Positions 1 through 6,372 of a stretch of DNA of 10,683 bases are shown here, piece by piece; position 1 is the first letter of the stretch; each line of letters opens with the position of its first letter. This stretch comes from an uncultured Oscillospiraceae bacterium (GTDB lineage: Bacteria; Bacillota; Clostridia; Oscillospirales; Oscillospiraceae). The stretch is from contig CAAFMG010000080.1 in assembly GCA_900763965.1 (NCBI GenBank), positions 1-10,683 on the forward strand. Direction: 5' to 3'. The translations under genes were made by a program, and so were the position numbers. The notes beneath the pieces were generated by a model that saw only the letters and a list, made by a program, of their open reading frames with translations, did no database searches and was not told the DNA's origin.

Positions 1-92
1 GATAGGATTTGAAACTGTGAAAAGCCTTGTATTTCCAAGGATTTTCTTGCACTGTGTTGCACTTGGTTTCATCGTATCGGGTCTACTCCTAA
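1..92. other. possible integrative-element end (att region)
   Basis: No gene is visible here. The stretch holds an inverted repeat CCTTG (25-29) / CAAGG (36-40) and two direct copies of TTGCACT at 47-53 and 57-63, exactly 10 bp apart (about one helical turn). It then runs into the anticodon loop of the tRNA fragment, next to a short CTAC/GTAG inverted repeat (83-86 and 100-103). Repeats on one face of the helix beside a tRNA crossover point resemble arm-type and core-type sites of tyrosine integrases. No integrase gene lies in the window, so this is inference. The rest of the putative element would lie to the left. Confidence 0.35.
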
Positions 93-130
93 GCGCAAGG
101 TAGTGAGGTCGAGTCTCGCCGGGGGTGCCA
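86..130 (+). tRNA. tRNA-Arg(CCU) 3'-half fragment
   Basis: The 45 bases fit canonical tRNA positions 32-76 without a gap. The anticodon loop CTCCTAA is at 86-92, with CCT at 88-90. The anticodon-stem 3' strand GCGCA is at 93-97 and a 5-nt variable region at 98-102. The T stem GTGAG/CTCGC (103-107 with 115-119) closes a 7-nt loop GTCGAGT, with G where T54 is usual. The acceptor 3' strand is 120-126, the discriminator is G127, and CCA is encoded at 128-130. The expected 5' half is missing: bases 55-85 contain no strand complementary to the acceptor, and 81-85 do not pair with 93-97. A 3' half that starts at the anticodon loop is what a tRNA-targeting tyrosine integrase leaves at one end of an integrated element. 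A decayed tRNA is the alternative. The isoacceptor identity rests on the loop sequence alone. Confidence 0.5.
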
Positions 131-134
131 TCTG

Positions 135-150
135 AGCGGCTTTGGCCGCT
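135..150 (+). other. 6-bp hairpin ahead of prfB
   Basis: AGCGGC (135-140) and GCCGCT (145-150) form a perfect 6-bp stem around a TTTG loop, 30 nt upstream of the prfB start. No T-tract follows, so it is not a standard intrinsic terminator. It could be leader structure or the tail of the former tRNA transcript. Confidence 0.3.
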
Positions 151-180
151 GACGTCTGATACTAGGAAATGAGAGTGACT

Positions 181-1308
181 ATGAATATTGAGTTTGACAA
201 TTACAAGCAGAAACTGAATGACTGCCGCGGCGCACTGGACGGACTGGCGGATTCTCTGAACCTGGAAGGTCTGCACAATGAGCTGGAGCGTCTGCACGCC
301 ATGCAGGAAGCCCCCGGCTTTTGGGACGATCCCGACAAGAGCCAGAAGATCGTGGTAAAGACGAAGCAGATGGAATCCAAGGTGGAGCGTTTTGAAAAAA
401 TGCTGTCCTCCTGGGACGATCTGATGACCATCTGCGAGATGGCCGCAGAGGAAGACGATGACTCCATGCTGGACGAGCTGAAGGAAGGCTATGAGCATCT
501 GATTCACGGTATGGAAACCTGCCGTCTGGAAACGCTGCTCACCGGCCACTATGACAAGAACAATGCTCTGATGAGCTTCCACGCCGGTGCCGGCGGACTG
601 GAGGCCCAGGACTGGTGCTCCATGATGTACCGCATGTACACCCGCTGGGCAGAGCAGAGCGGCTTTACCTACAAGGTCATGGACTACCAGGAAGCCGATG
701 AGGGCGGCATCAAGTCTGCCGATATCCTCATTGAGGGCGAAAATGCCTATGGCTTCCTGAAGGGCGAGAACGGCGTTCACCGTATGGTGCGTGTGTCTCC
801 CTTTGATGCCAACGGCCGCCGTCAGACCTCCTTCTCTGCCATTGAGGTCATCCCCGACATTGAAGATGACACCAGCGATGTGGACATCCGGCCTGAGGAT
901 TATGAAATGCAGGTCTACCGTTCCTCCGGTGCAGGCGGTCAGCACATCAACAAGACATCTTCTGCCGTCCGTCTGATCCACAAGGCCACCGGCATTGTGG
1001 TCTCCTGCCAGACCGAGCGCAGCCAGTTCCAGAACAAGGAAAACTGTCTGCGTATGCTGCGCAGCAAGCTTATTGAGATCAAGGAGCGGGAGCATTTGGC
1101 TACCATTTCCGATATCAAGGGCGTGCAGCAGAAGATTGAATGGGGCAGCCAGATCCGCAACTATGTGTTTATGCCCTACACCCTGGTCAAGGATACCCGC
1201 ACCGGCTGCGAGACTTCCAACATCAATGCGGTGATGGACGGCGCACTGGATCCCTTTATTGAGGCCTACCTGAACTGTCTGGCCACCGGAAATTGGGTGC
1301 AGAAGTAA
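181..1308 (+). CDS. prfB: peptide chain release factor 2 (RF2)
   Basis: Cytoplasmic class I release factor that recognises UAA and UGA in the ribosomal A site and triggers peptidyl-tRNA hydrolysis. With the start at 181 the product has 375 residues, normal for the family. The N-terminal helical domain covers about residues 1-110. The codon-recognition tripeptide SPF is at 206-208, which marks RF2 (RF1 has PxT). The catalytic GGQ is at 252-254 within SGAGGQHINKT. The C-terminal WGSQIRNYVF segment is also typical. ATG 181 is preferred because AGGA at 164-167 lies only one base from the in-frame ATG at 169, too close to act as its ribosome site; 169 (four extra residues) remains possible. The ORF is continuous, so the usual in-frame UGA and programmed +1 shift near codon 26 are absent. 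The tRNA fragment just upstream suggests that its upstream context was altered by an insertion. No terminator is evident between it and secG. Confidence 0.95.
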   Translation: MNIEFDNYKQKLNDCRGALDGLADSLNLEGLHNELERLHAMQEAPGFWDDPDKSQKIVVKTKQMESKVERFEKMLSSWDDLMTICEMAAEEDDDSMLDELKEGYEHLIHGMETCRLETLLTGHYDKNNALMSFHAGAGGLEAQDWCSMMYRMYTRWAEQSGFTYKVMDYQEADEGGIKSADILIEGENAYGFLKGENGVHRMVRVSPFDANGRRQTSFSAIEVIPDIEDDTSDVDIRPEDYEMQVYRSSGAGGQHINKTSSAVRLIHKATGIVVSCQTERSQFQNKENCLRMLRSKLIEIKEREHLATISDIKGVQQKIEWGSQIRNYVFMPYTLVKDTRTGCETSNINAVMDGALDPFIEAYLNCLATGNWVQK

Positions 1309-1326
1309 AATTAAACGGATTGGTAC

Positions 1327-1355
1327 TTGCTATTTCCGGCAAGCTATGCTATAAT
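1327..1355 (+). promoter_or_regulatory. sigma-A promoter for secG
   Basis: TTGCTA (1327-1332), a 17-bp spacer and a perfect TATAAT (1350-1355), with TGC just before the -10 (extended -10). A CTTGC/GCAAG inverted repeat (1326-1330 and 1339-1343) overlaps the -35. The predicted transcript has a leader of about 80 nt containing a 6-bp hairpin CTGCCC/GGGCAG (1378-1383 and 1388-1393). This lets secG be transcribed independently of prfB. Confidence 0.6.
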
Positions 1356-1441
1356 AAACAGGTTAGAATGTAGATTACTGCCCAGAGGGGCAGATATCAT
1401 CATGTACTTTCCCAATTTCATGTGGAGGGAGGTTTGTTATC

Positions 1442-1678
1442 ATGGGCGCTTTGAAAACAGTTCTGATTATTCTTGAGGTTCTGGGCAGCATCGCACTGAT
1501 CGCGATTGTTCTGATGCAGTCCGGCAAGGAGGCTGGCCTGTCCACCGCACTGACCGGTGCTTCCGAGTCCTATCTGGCAAAGAATAAAAAGGGCAACCTG
1601 GATCAGATCCTGGCATCTTCTACCAAGTGGATCGCAATTGCATGGGTTCTTCTGACTCTGGTTCTGACCCTGATGTAA
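1442..1678 (+). CDS. secG: preprotein translocase subunit SecG
   Basis: Small inner-membrane subunit of the SecYEG channel that assists SecA-driven protein export. It has 78 residues, the usual size for Gram-positive SecG. Two hydrophobic segments (about residues 5-24 and 61-77) flank the family signature LMQSGKEAGLSTALTG at 24-39. The intervening loop is polar and lysine-rich (47-55), as expected. A strong ribosome site, GGAGGGAGG (1424-1432), lies 9 nt before the ATG. It has its own promoter upstream and an intrinsic terminator directly downstream, so it appears to be a single-gene transcript. In many Firmicutes secG is followed by rnr and smpB; that linkage is missing here. Confidence 0.93.
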   Translation: MGALKTVLIILEVLGSIALIAIVLMQSGKEAGLSTALTGASESYLAKNKKGNLDQILASSTKWIAIAWVLLTLVLTLM

Positions 1679-1687
1679 TTCCAAACC

Positions 1688-1720
1688 AAAAGACCACGGA
1701 ATCCTTCCGTGGTCTTTTTT
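1688..1720 (+). terminator. intrinsic terminator after secG
   Basis: A 14-bp stem (1688-1701 with 1705-1718, core AGACCACGGAA/TTCCGTGGTCT) closes a 3-nt loop and runs into a T-tract ending at 1720. It begins 10 bases after the secG stop codon. Confidence 0.9.
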
Positions 1721-1849
1721 GGACGGATCAAACCCTCCGGGGATACAGCCGAAAACTGCTCCTTTCCGGGGCTTTTCCCAAAAGGCTGCAGCGGATTCCA
1801 CGGAGCTTTCCAAACATTATGTTTATTGACGATCAAGGAGTGATATCGT

Positions 1850-3292
1850 ATGGAAACCAAAAAACTGTCCGGGCTGCAGCCGGAGGCAGTGTTTGGCTAT
1901 TTTGAGCAGATCTGCTCCATGCCCCATGGTTCCGGCAACACAAAGCAGATCAGCGATTATCTGGCAGCTTTTGCCAAGGAACACAACCTGCGCTATGTGC
2001 AGGATGCCCTGAACAATGTGATCCTGTTTGCAGACGGCACCTGCGGCATGGAAGACCACGAGCCTGTGATTTTGCAGGGACACATGGACATGGTTTGCGA
2101 GAAGGATGCCGATTGTACCATCGACATGGCCCAGGAGGGCCTGGATGTGACACACGACGATACCTGCGTCTATGCCAGAGGTACGACTCTGGGCGGCGAT
2201 GACGGCATTGCCGTTGCCTATGCTATGGCACTGCTGGCAGACAAGACCATTCCCCATCCTCCCCTGGAGGTCATTATCACCGTGGACGAGGAGACGGGTA
2301 TGGATGGTGCCGCCGGAATCGACCTGTCCGCACTGCGGGGCAAGACCCTCATCAACCTGGACTCTGAGGAGGAAGGGGTATTTACCGTATCCTGTGCAGG
2401 CGGCGGCAGCGCCGTGATCACCCTGGATGCAAACCGCCGGACGGTGTACGGCCCCTGCATCCGTCTGTGTGTGGATAACCTGAAGGGCGGCCATTCCGGT
2501 GCGGAGATCCACAAGAACCGGGCCAATGCCAACAAGGTCATGGGCGAATTTATGAGCCGGATCCAGAAGCTGATGCCCCTGTGTTTGACCTCCATTTCCG
2601 GCGGCTCCAAGGACAACGCCATTCCCCGTTCCTGCCAGGCCAATCTGGTGGCCATGGGCATTGATCTGGAACGGATCAATACCATTGCCCAGGAGCTGCA
2701 GGCGGAGATCCGGGAGCAGTATGACGAGCCGGAAGCCACCGTGCAGGCCTTTGATGCCGATGCTCTGGGCGGCAACAGCCTGAGCACCGAAGACACCGCC
2801 AAGGTCATCGGTCTGCTGTGCGCCTCTCCTTGCGGCGTGCAGAAAATGAGCCAGGATATTCCCGGCCTGGTGCAGACCAGCCTGAACCTGGGCATTGTGA
2901 AGCTGGGAGACAAATTCACTGCCACCTTCTCTGTCCGCAGCTCGGTCAACGATGAAAAGGTGGAGCTGCTGGAGCGGCTGAAGGCTCTGGCCAATATGTT
3001 TGACGGGGAGTATGCCCTGCTCAGCGAATACCCCGCATGGGAGTATAAGAAGGAATCCCGCCTCCGGGAGACCATGGTGCAGACCTACCGCCGGATGTAC
3101 AACAAGGATCCCCAGGTTCTGGCCATCCATGCCGGTCTGGAATGCGGCCTGCTGGGACAGAAGATCCCCGGTCTGGACTGCGTTTCCATTGGACCGCAGA
3201 TGCACGACATCCACACCAGCCGGGAAAAGCTGGAAATTGCCTCCACCCAGCGGGTCTGGAACTTCCTGCTGGAAGTATTAAAGGCACTGTAA
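1850..3292 (+). CDS. pepD: aminoacyl-histidine dipeptidase (PepD-type, M20 family)
   Basis: Probable cytoplasmic zinc dipeptidase, of the carnosinase-like M20 group that cleaves Xaa-His and other dipeptides for amino-acid recovery. The 480-residue length matches PepD. The metal site is visible: QGHMDMV (H78, D80), GGDDG (115-119), the catalytic-acid motif DEETGMDGA (146-154), NLDSE (169-173) and the C-terminal AIHAGLECG and HDIH motifs (H427, H452/H455). The GGHSGAEIHKNRANA segment in the lid domain is also characteristic. The start is fixed by AAGGAG (1835-1840), 9 nt before the ATG. The 130 bases between the secG terminator and this gene show no convincing promoter. It ends at the convergent flippase gene. 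Substrate preference cannot be read from sequence. Confidence 0.9.
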   Translation: METKKLSGLQPEAVFGYFEQICSMPHGSGNTKQISDYLAAFAKEHNLRYVQDALNNVILFADGTCGMEDHEPVILQGHMDMVCEKDADCTIDMAQEGLDVTHDDTCVYARGTTLGGDDGIAVAYAMALLADKTIPHPPLEVIITVDEETGMDGAAGIDLSALRGKTLINLDSEEEGVFTVSCAGGGSAVITLDANRRTVYGPCIRLCVDNLKGGHSGAEIHKNRANANKVMGEFMSRIQKLMPLCLTSISGGSKDNAIPRSCQANLVAMGIDLERINTIAQELQAEIREQYDEPEATVQAFDADALGGNSLSTEDTAKVIGLLCASPCGVQKMSQDIPGLVQTSLNLGIVKLGDKFTATFSVRSSVNDEKVELLERLKALANMFDGEYALLSEYPAWEYKKESRLRETMVQTYRRMYNKDPQVLAIHAGLECGLLGQKIPGLDCVSIGPQMHDIHTSREKLEIASTQRVWNFLLEVLKAL

Positions 3293-3324
3293 GGAAACGC
3301 TGCATCCATCTCTGTCCGGCGTTT

Positions 3325-3339
3325 TCGGATCTTATCCGA
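3325..3339. other. small hairpin in the convergent intergenic gap
   Basis: TCGGAT (3325-3330) and ATCCGA (3334-3339) form a 6-bp stem around a 3-nt loop. It lies after the pepD stop and, on the other strand, after the flippase stop. Neither side has a T-tract, so at most it is a weak terminator or a 3'-end stabiliser. Confidence 0.25.
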
Positions 3340-3358
3340 GATTCCCAAATGTTTATGA

Positions 3359-4864
3359 TCAAGAAGCAGCCCTTTCGGTTTTGCGCCGGGAGGGCTGCTT
3401 TTTTGCGCAGATCACACCCTTCAGCCACAGAAAGTCAGCCTGCCCTGTGACCCCCAGCAGACACAGAAGGCTGCCGAAGATGCCGCAGTAGGCTGCTGCC
3501 TTCCAGACAGGTGCCGGACACAGATCGGCAATGGCAGCGGCGGCCAGTGCGGCAGATCCGGCCAGAAGGGGGCGGTAGGCCGGGATCCGGTACCGGGTGG
3601 TTTTCAGCAGAAGCCTGAGACTGAGGATGAAATTTACCAGATGGGTCACCGCAAAGCTGGCAAAGTATCCCACCATACCGTACCGGGGCAGCAGGAGCCA
3701 CAGAAAGCAGACATCCATGGCAGAGGTGAGAATGTTGTAACGGACACAGATCCGCTGCTGCCCCAGTCCTTTGGTCATGGCATCGGTAATGGCATCGCAG
3801 TAGAGCATGGGGATCAGCAGGGTATAGAGCCGCAGATACATCCCGGCATCGGTGCTGCCGTAGAGCCCCAGGCACAGGGACTTGGCCAACAGAAATTCCA
3901 GCCCGCCGAACAGCAGACCGTAGAGCATGGCAATGTGCAGGCTTTTGCCGGTCAGGTAGTCGATGCGCTCCCGGCTTCCGGCGGCATCGCACCGGGCCAT
4001 TTCCGGGATCAGCAGCTCTGCCAGTCCAAAGAGGATACAGGCCGGGAACATCATCACGGGAAACACCATGCCGCTGACCATGCCGAAGGCGGCCAGGGGA
4101 TCGGCAATGCCCCGATTGCAGGCCAGCCGCCGGGGAACCATCAGATTCTCGGCGGTGTTGATGCCGGATTTGGTCACATCTGCCAGTGCCAGGGGCAGGG
4201 CGGTGTTGGCAAGACGGGAAAGCATGGGCTGGGGTGGTTCGCAAGGGGCGTGTTCCAGGATCCGCAGCAGCACCAGGGCGCTCAGGGTCATACAGGCGGC
4301 GCAGCCGCTGCCCAGGATCACGCACTGGCAGGCCCGGACAGGATCTCCCCGGCCGCTGACTTGCAGCGCCGTCATGGTGACAACCATGGACAAAAGCTGC
4401 TCTGCCACCTCCACTGCGGACAGTGTCCCAATGCGGTTGGCGGCGGTAAAATAGCCGATCATCACATTGCACAGGCAGATCACCGGAAGAAAGGCGGCAA
4501 ACAGCCCTAGAGCCGCCGAAGCCTCCGGGGTGCCGATCCACTGGGCGGCGATCCGAGGGGACAGAAGATACAAGCCTGCCGCCGCTGCGGTGCTGAAGCA
4601 GGCACTGTAGCAAAGACACCCGGACAACACCCCGCCAACGGAAGACTTTGGGCGCCTGCCCAGAGCATCGGCGGTCAGGTACATGGCGGCGGTGCGGATC
4701 CCGGCGACCCCTGCCACAATGGACAGGCTGACCACACTCATCACCAACTGCAAAAGGCCGACCCCGGCCGGGCCGATCTGCCGGGACAGATAGACCTGAA
4801 AGGATGTTCCCACCAGCCGCAGCAGCAGGTTCACCAGGGTGAGCAGCAGGGCACTGTAAAACAT
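3359..4864 (-). CDS. SpoVB/MurJ-like lipid-linked polysaccharide flippase (MATE/Wzx superfamily)
   Basis: Polytopic inner-membrane protein of about 501 residues, close to the usual size of SpoVB, with many hydrophobic segments consistent with 12-14 helices. The N-terminus (helix, then SFQVYLSRQIGPAGVGLLQL) is typical of the SpoVB/Wzx group. Later segments such as NTAENLMVPRRL, FPACILFGLAELLIPEMA and KGLGQQ also fit. Members move lipid-linked envelope precursors across the membrane; SpoVB acts in spore cortex formation. The specific substrate here is unknown. The reading frame is open upstream to 4987, but that part crosses the preceding terminator and the end of nth, and the family N-terminus aligns with ATG 4864. 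No clear Shine-Dalgarno sequence precedes that ATG. The last codons encode the pepD terminator hairpin, giving a basic tail (KKQPSRRKTERAAS). Confidence 0.8.
   Translation of the reverse strand: MFYSALLLTLVNLLLRLVGTSFQVYLSRQIGPAGVGLLQLVMSVVSLSIVAGVAGIRTAAMYLTADALGRRPKSSVGGVLSGCLCYSACFSTAAAAGLYLLSPRIAAQWIGTPEASAALGLFAAFLPVICLCNVMIGYFTAANRIGTLSAVEVAEQLLSMVVTMTALQVSGRGDPVRACQCVILGSGCAACMTLSALVLLRILEHAPCEPPQPMLSRLANTALPLALADVTKSGINTAENLMVPRRLACNRGIADPLAAFGMVSGMVFPVMMFPACILFGLAELLIPEMARCDAAGSRERIDYLTGKSLHIAMLYGLLFGGLEFLLAKSLCLGLYGSTDAGMYLRLYTLLIPMLYCDAITDAMTKGLGQQRICVRYNILTSAMDVCFLWLLLPRYGMVGYFASFAVTHLVNFILSLRLLLKTTRYRIPAYRPLLAGSAALAAAAIADLCPAPVWKAAAYCGIFGSLLCLLGVTGQADFLWLKGVICAKKQPSRRKTERAAS
3364..3404 (+). 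terminator. intrinsic terminator of pepD, inside the flippase 3' end
   Basis: AAGCAGCCCT (3364-3373) pairs with AGGGCTGCTT (3391-3400) around a 17-nt loop, and the T-tract continues to 3404. It follows pepD by about 70 nt. The whole hairpin lies within the last codons of the convergent minus-strand flippase gene (stop at 3359-3361), so one sequence serves as terminator and coding DNA. Confidence 0.8.
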
Positions 4865-4880
4865 CGGTAACCGACGGTGC

Positions 4881-4924
4881 AAAAAAATCCCCCCTTGTCC
4901 ACAGTCTATGCGGACAAGGGGAGA
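4881..4924 (-). terminator. intrinsic terminator after nth
   Basis: On the minus strand a 13-bp stem (4924-4912 with 4900-4888, core CCCCTTGTCC/GGACAAGGGG, one T-G wobble) encloses an 11-nt loop and is followed by seven T residues (4887-4881). It starts 11 bases after the nth stop. Its T-tract ends only 16 nt before the flippase ATG. Confidence 0.9.
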
Positions 4925-4935
4925 GAAGAACCGGA

Positions 4936-5565
4936 CTATTCCGGGGTGTACTCCCGGCAGAAGGGGGACAGGGGACATTCGGCGCACTTGGGATTCCGGG
5001 CCGTGCAGCAGTCCCGGCCAAAGAGCACCAGCCGGTGGCAGAAGTCGCTGCTTTCCTCCGGGGGCAGAATGGCCCGGAGCTGGGTCTCCACCTTTTCCGG
5101 ATCCTTCCCTTGGGACAGTCCCAACCGGCCGCAGATGCGGATGCAGTGGGTGTCGCAGACCACGCTTCCCGGAACGCCGTAGAGATCGCCCAGCAGCAGA
5201 TTGGCGGTTTTTCGTCCCACACCGGGGATCCGCAGCAGCTCCTGCATGGTGCCGGGAACCTTCCCGCCGTAGTCATGCAGCAGCATCTGGCAGCCCAGAA
5301 CAATGTCCCGGGCCTTGTGCTTGTAAAAGCCGCAGGTGCGCACCAGCTCCTCCACATGGGCAATATCCGCACCGGCCATGGCCTCCAGGGTAGGGTAGGC
5401 TGCAAACAGGGCCGGAGTCACCAGGTTTACCCGGGCATCGGTGCATTGGGCGGACAGCCGCACGGCGATCATCAGCTCATAGTCCTTCCGGTAATGCAGG
5501 GCGCACAGGGCATCGGGGTACCGTGTCTTTAATATGGAAATAATGGCATCAACTTTCTCTGTCAT
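4936..5565 (-). CDS. nth: endonuclease III (DNA glycosylase/AP lyase)
   Basis: Base-excision repair enzyme that removes oxidised pyrimidines and cleaves at abasic sites. The 209-residue product matches the family. Features seen: LSAQCTD (38-43), the helix-hairpin-helix LLRIPGVGRKTANLLLG (110-126) with catalytic Lys119, and catalytic Asp138 in VVCDTHCIRI. The four iron-sulfur cysteines C187, C194, C197 and C203 have the exact C-x6-C-x2-C-x5-C spacing. ATG 5565 is chosen because AGGAAAGGA lies about 9 nt upstream and the family sequence begins there; the frame is open to 5628, but those residues overlap a likely promoter. It follows the SSB-like gene by 84 nt, and both are DNA-metabolism genes. 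A terminator closes the unit. Confidence 0.95.
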   Translation of the reverse strand: MTEKVDAIISILKTRYPDALCALHYRKDYELMIAVRLSAQCTDARVNLVTPALFAAYPTLEAMAGADIAHVEELVRTCGFYKHKARDIVLGCQMLLHDYGGKVPGTMQELLRIPGVGRKTANLLLGDLYGVPGSVVCDTHCIRICGRLGLSQGKDPEKVETQLRAILPPEESSDFCHRLVLFGRDCCTARNPKCAECPLSPFCREYTPE

Positions 5566-5593
5566 GGCCCGTGTCCTTTCCTTCTTTTTAATC

Positions 5594-5622
5594 ATAGTAT
5601 CACGAAACGGCTCCGGGCGCAA
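5594..5622 (-). promoter_or_regulatory. candidate promoter for nth
   Basis: On the minus strand TTGCGC (5622-5617), a 17-bp spacer ending in TGA (extended -10 like) and TACTAT (5599-5594) lie about 30 nt before the nth start, in the gap after the SSB-like gene. The spacing is ideal and the hexamers are moderate matches. Confidence 0.4.
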
Positions 5623-5649
5623 CCCCAAAAGAGATAAGAAGATAAGGTA

Positions 5650-6258
5650 TCAGGGCTCCTGGGGGATCTGGGCCGATAGGGCGGAGATTTCGTATGCGGT
5701 GCGCTCCTGCATCCCATCCTCCGTGGCTTTGGTGTAGATCCGGCTTTGCAGCCGACCGTAAATGCGGATGCGTTCCCGGGTGTGCAGCTGGGCCCCTTCC
5801 TGGGCTGTCCGGCCCCAGAGAATACAGGGCAGGTAGTCCGCCCGGCGAAAGGCCCGGGGAATTACCAGCATAATGTCGCAGATCTCCCGGCCCAAGGGGG
5901 TGCGGCGGTAGTTTGGCTCCCGGCATAGGGGGCCTTCCAGAATTACCTCGTTGATGGGCTCCCCATCCTCGGCGGTGATGGCGGAGGCAAAGACGAAGAT
6001 CAGCAGCTTCCGCCTGCCCTCGGCGTGGATATTGTGGGAGCGGATGGTGCCCAAAACGGTGAGCATCTGCCCCCCGGACAGGTCGAAGGCGTTAAGAACG
6101 GTATCCTGGGCAATGACCGGCAGGATATCCACAGCCCCGGAAAGCCGGGGCACCTCCAGATAAAAGCGGTAGAAAACGTGACCGTGATTTTCGTGGGAGA
6201 ATTCCGGCAGGGACATTAGGCTTCCCCGCAGGGTGATTTGATTATCCGTATGTTCCAT
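5650..6258 (-). CDS. single-stranded DNA-binding protein-like, two OB folds
   Basis: The 202-residue protein appears to contain two OB-fold-sized units. Unit 1 (about 7-95) begins ITLRGSLMSLPEF and contains FYRFYLEVPRLSG. Unit 2 (about 103-197) begins INEVILEGPLCREPNYRRT and contains LGREICDIMLVIPRAF and DYLPCILWGRTAQ. The second unit follows the SSB pattern (a TPxG-like turn, a strand, then an I/C-x-x-W strand). It lacks the acidic DDDIPF-like C-terminal tip through which housekeeping SSB recruits partners, ending instead QIPQEP. It probably binds ssDNA, but the role is unproven, and it should not be taken as the essential ssb. ATG 6258 is supported by GAGGTGG 7 nt upstream. The start codon lies inside a perfect 9-bp inverted repeat described separately. 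nth follows on the same strand. Confidence 0.7.
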   Translation of the reverse strand: MEHTDNQITLRGSLMSLPEFSHENHGHVFYRFYLEVPRLSGAVDILPVIAQDTVLNAFDLSGGQMLTVLGTIRSHNIHAEGRRKLLIFVFASAITAEDGEPINEVILEGPLCREPNYRRTPLGREICDIMLVIPRAFRRADYLPCILWGRTAQEGAQLHTRERIRIYGRLQSRIYTKATEDGMQERTAYEISALSAQIPQEP

Positions 6259-6297
6259 TGTACCACCTCAGAGCATAGATGTATGGAACATCCTATG
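6250..6297 (-). promoter_or_regulatory. leader inverted repeats that can occlude the SSB-like start codon
   Basis: In the minus-strand transcript ATGTTCCAT (6291-6283) is perfectly complementary to ATGGAACAT (6258-6250), which is the first three codons. The 24-nt loop contains the ribosome site GAGGTGG. An alternative hairpin pairs CATAG-G-ATGT (6297-6288, bulged G) with ACATCTATG (6282-6274), and shares bases with the 5' arm of the first. The two folds are mutually exclusive, so translation could be switched. Regulation is inferred; the complementarities are seen directly. Confidence 0.4.
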
Positions 6298-6319
6298 ACC
6301 CCCAGAGGAAAACAGAACC

Positions 6320-6367
6320 GGAAACAAAATCCCCGAAGGCACCTTTGCGGAAGCGGCCTTCGGGGAT
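6320..6367 (-). terminator. intrinsic terminator after glpK
   Basis: A 12-bp stem ATCCCCGAAGGC/GCCTTCGGGGAT (6367-6356 with 6340-6329) closes a 15-nt loop and is followed on the minus strand by TTTTGTTT. It lies immediately after the glpK stop and separates glpK from the SSB-like gene. Confidence 0.85.
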
Positions 6368-6372
6368 ATGGA

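Noticed and set aside
1720..1849. Possible promoter for pepD, for example TTGACG at 1826-1831 or CATTAT at 1815-1820
   Set aside because: Neither hexamer has a partner at suitable spacing upstream of the start.
1823..3214. A 463-codon minus-strand open frame opposite pepD
   Set aside because: Antisense to a gene with complete M20 catalytic motifs; low-complexity His/Gln/Gly-rich translation; no family resemblance.
4865..4987. N-terminal extension of the flippase by 41 residues
   Set aside because: The extension overlaps the end of nth and its terminator hairpin, and the family's first helix begins at the ATG at 4864.
3435..5405. A 656-codon minus-strand frame spanning the flippase and nth in another frame
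   Set aside because: It crosses the nth terminator and both real genes out of frame, and its product is Arg/Pro/Cys-rich without motifs.
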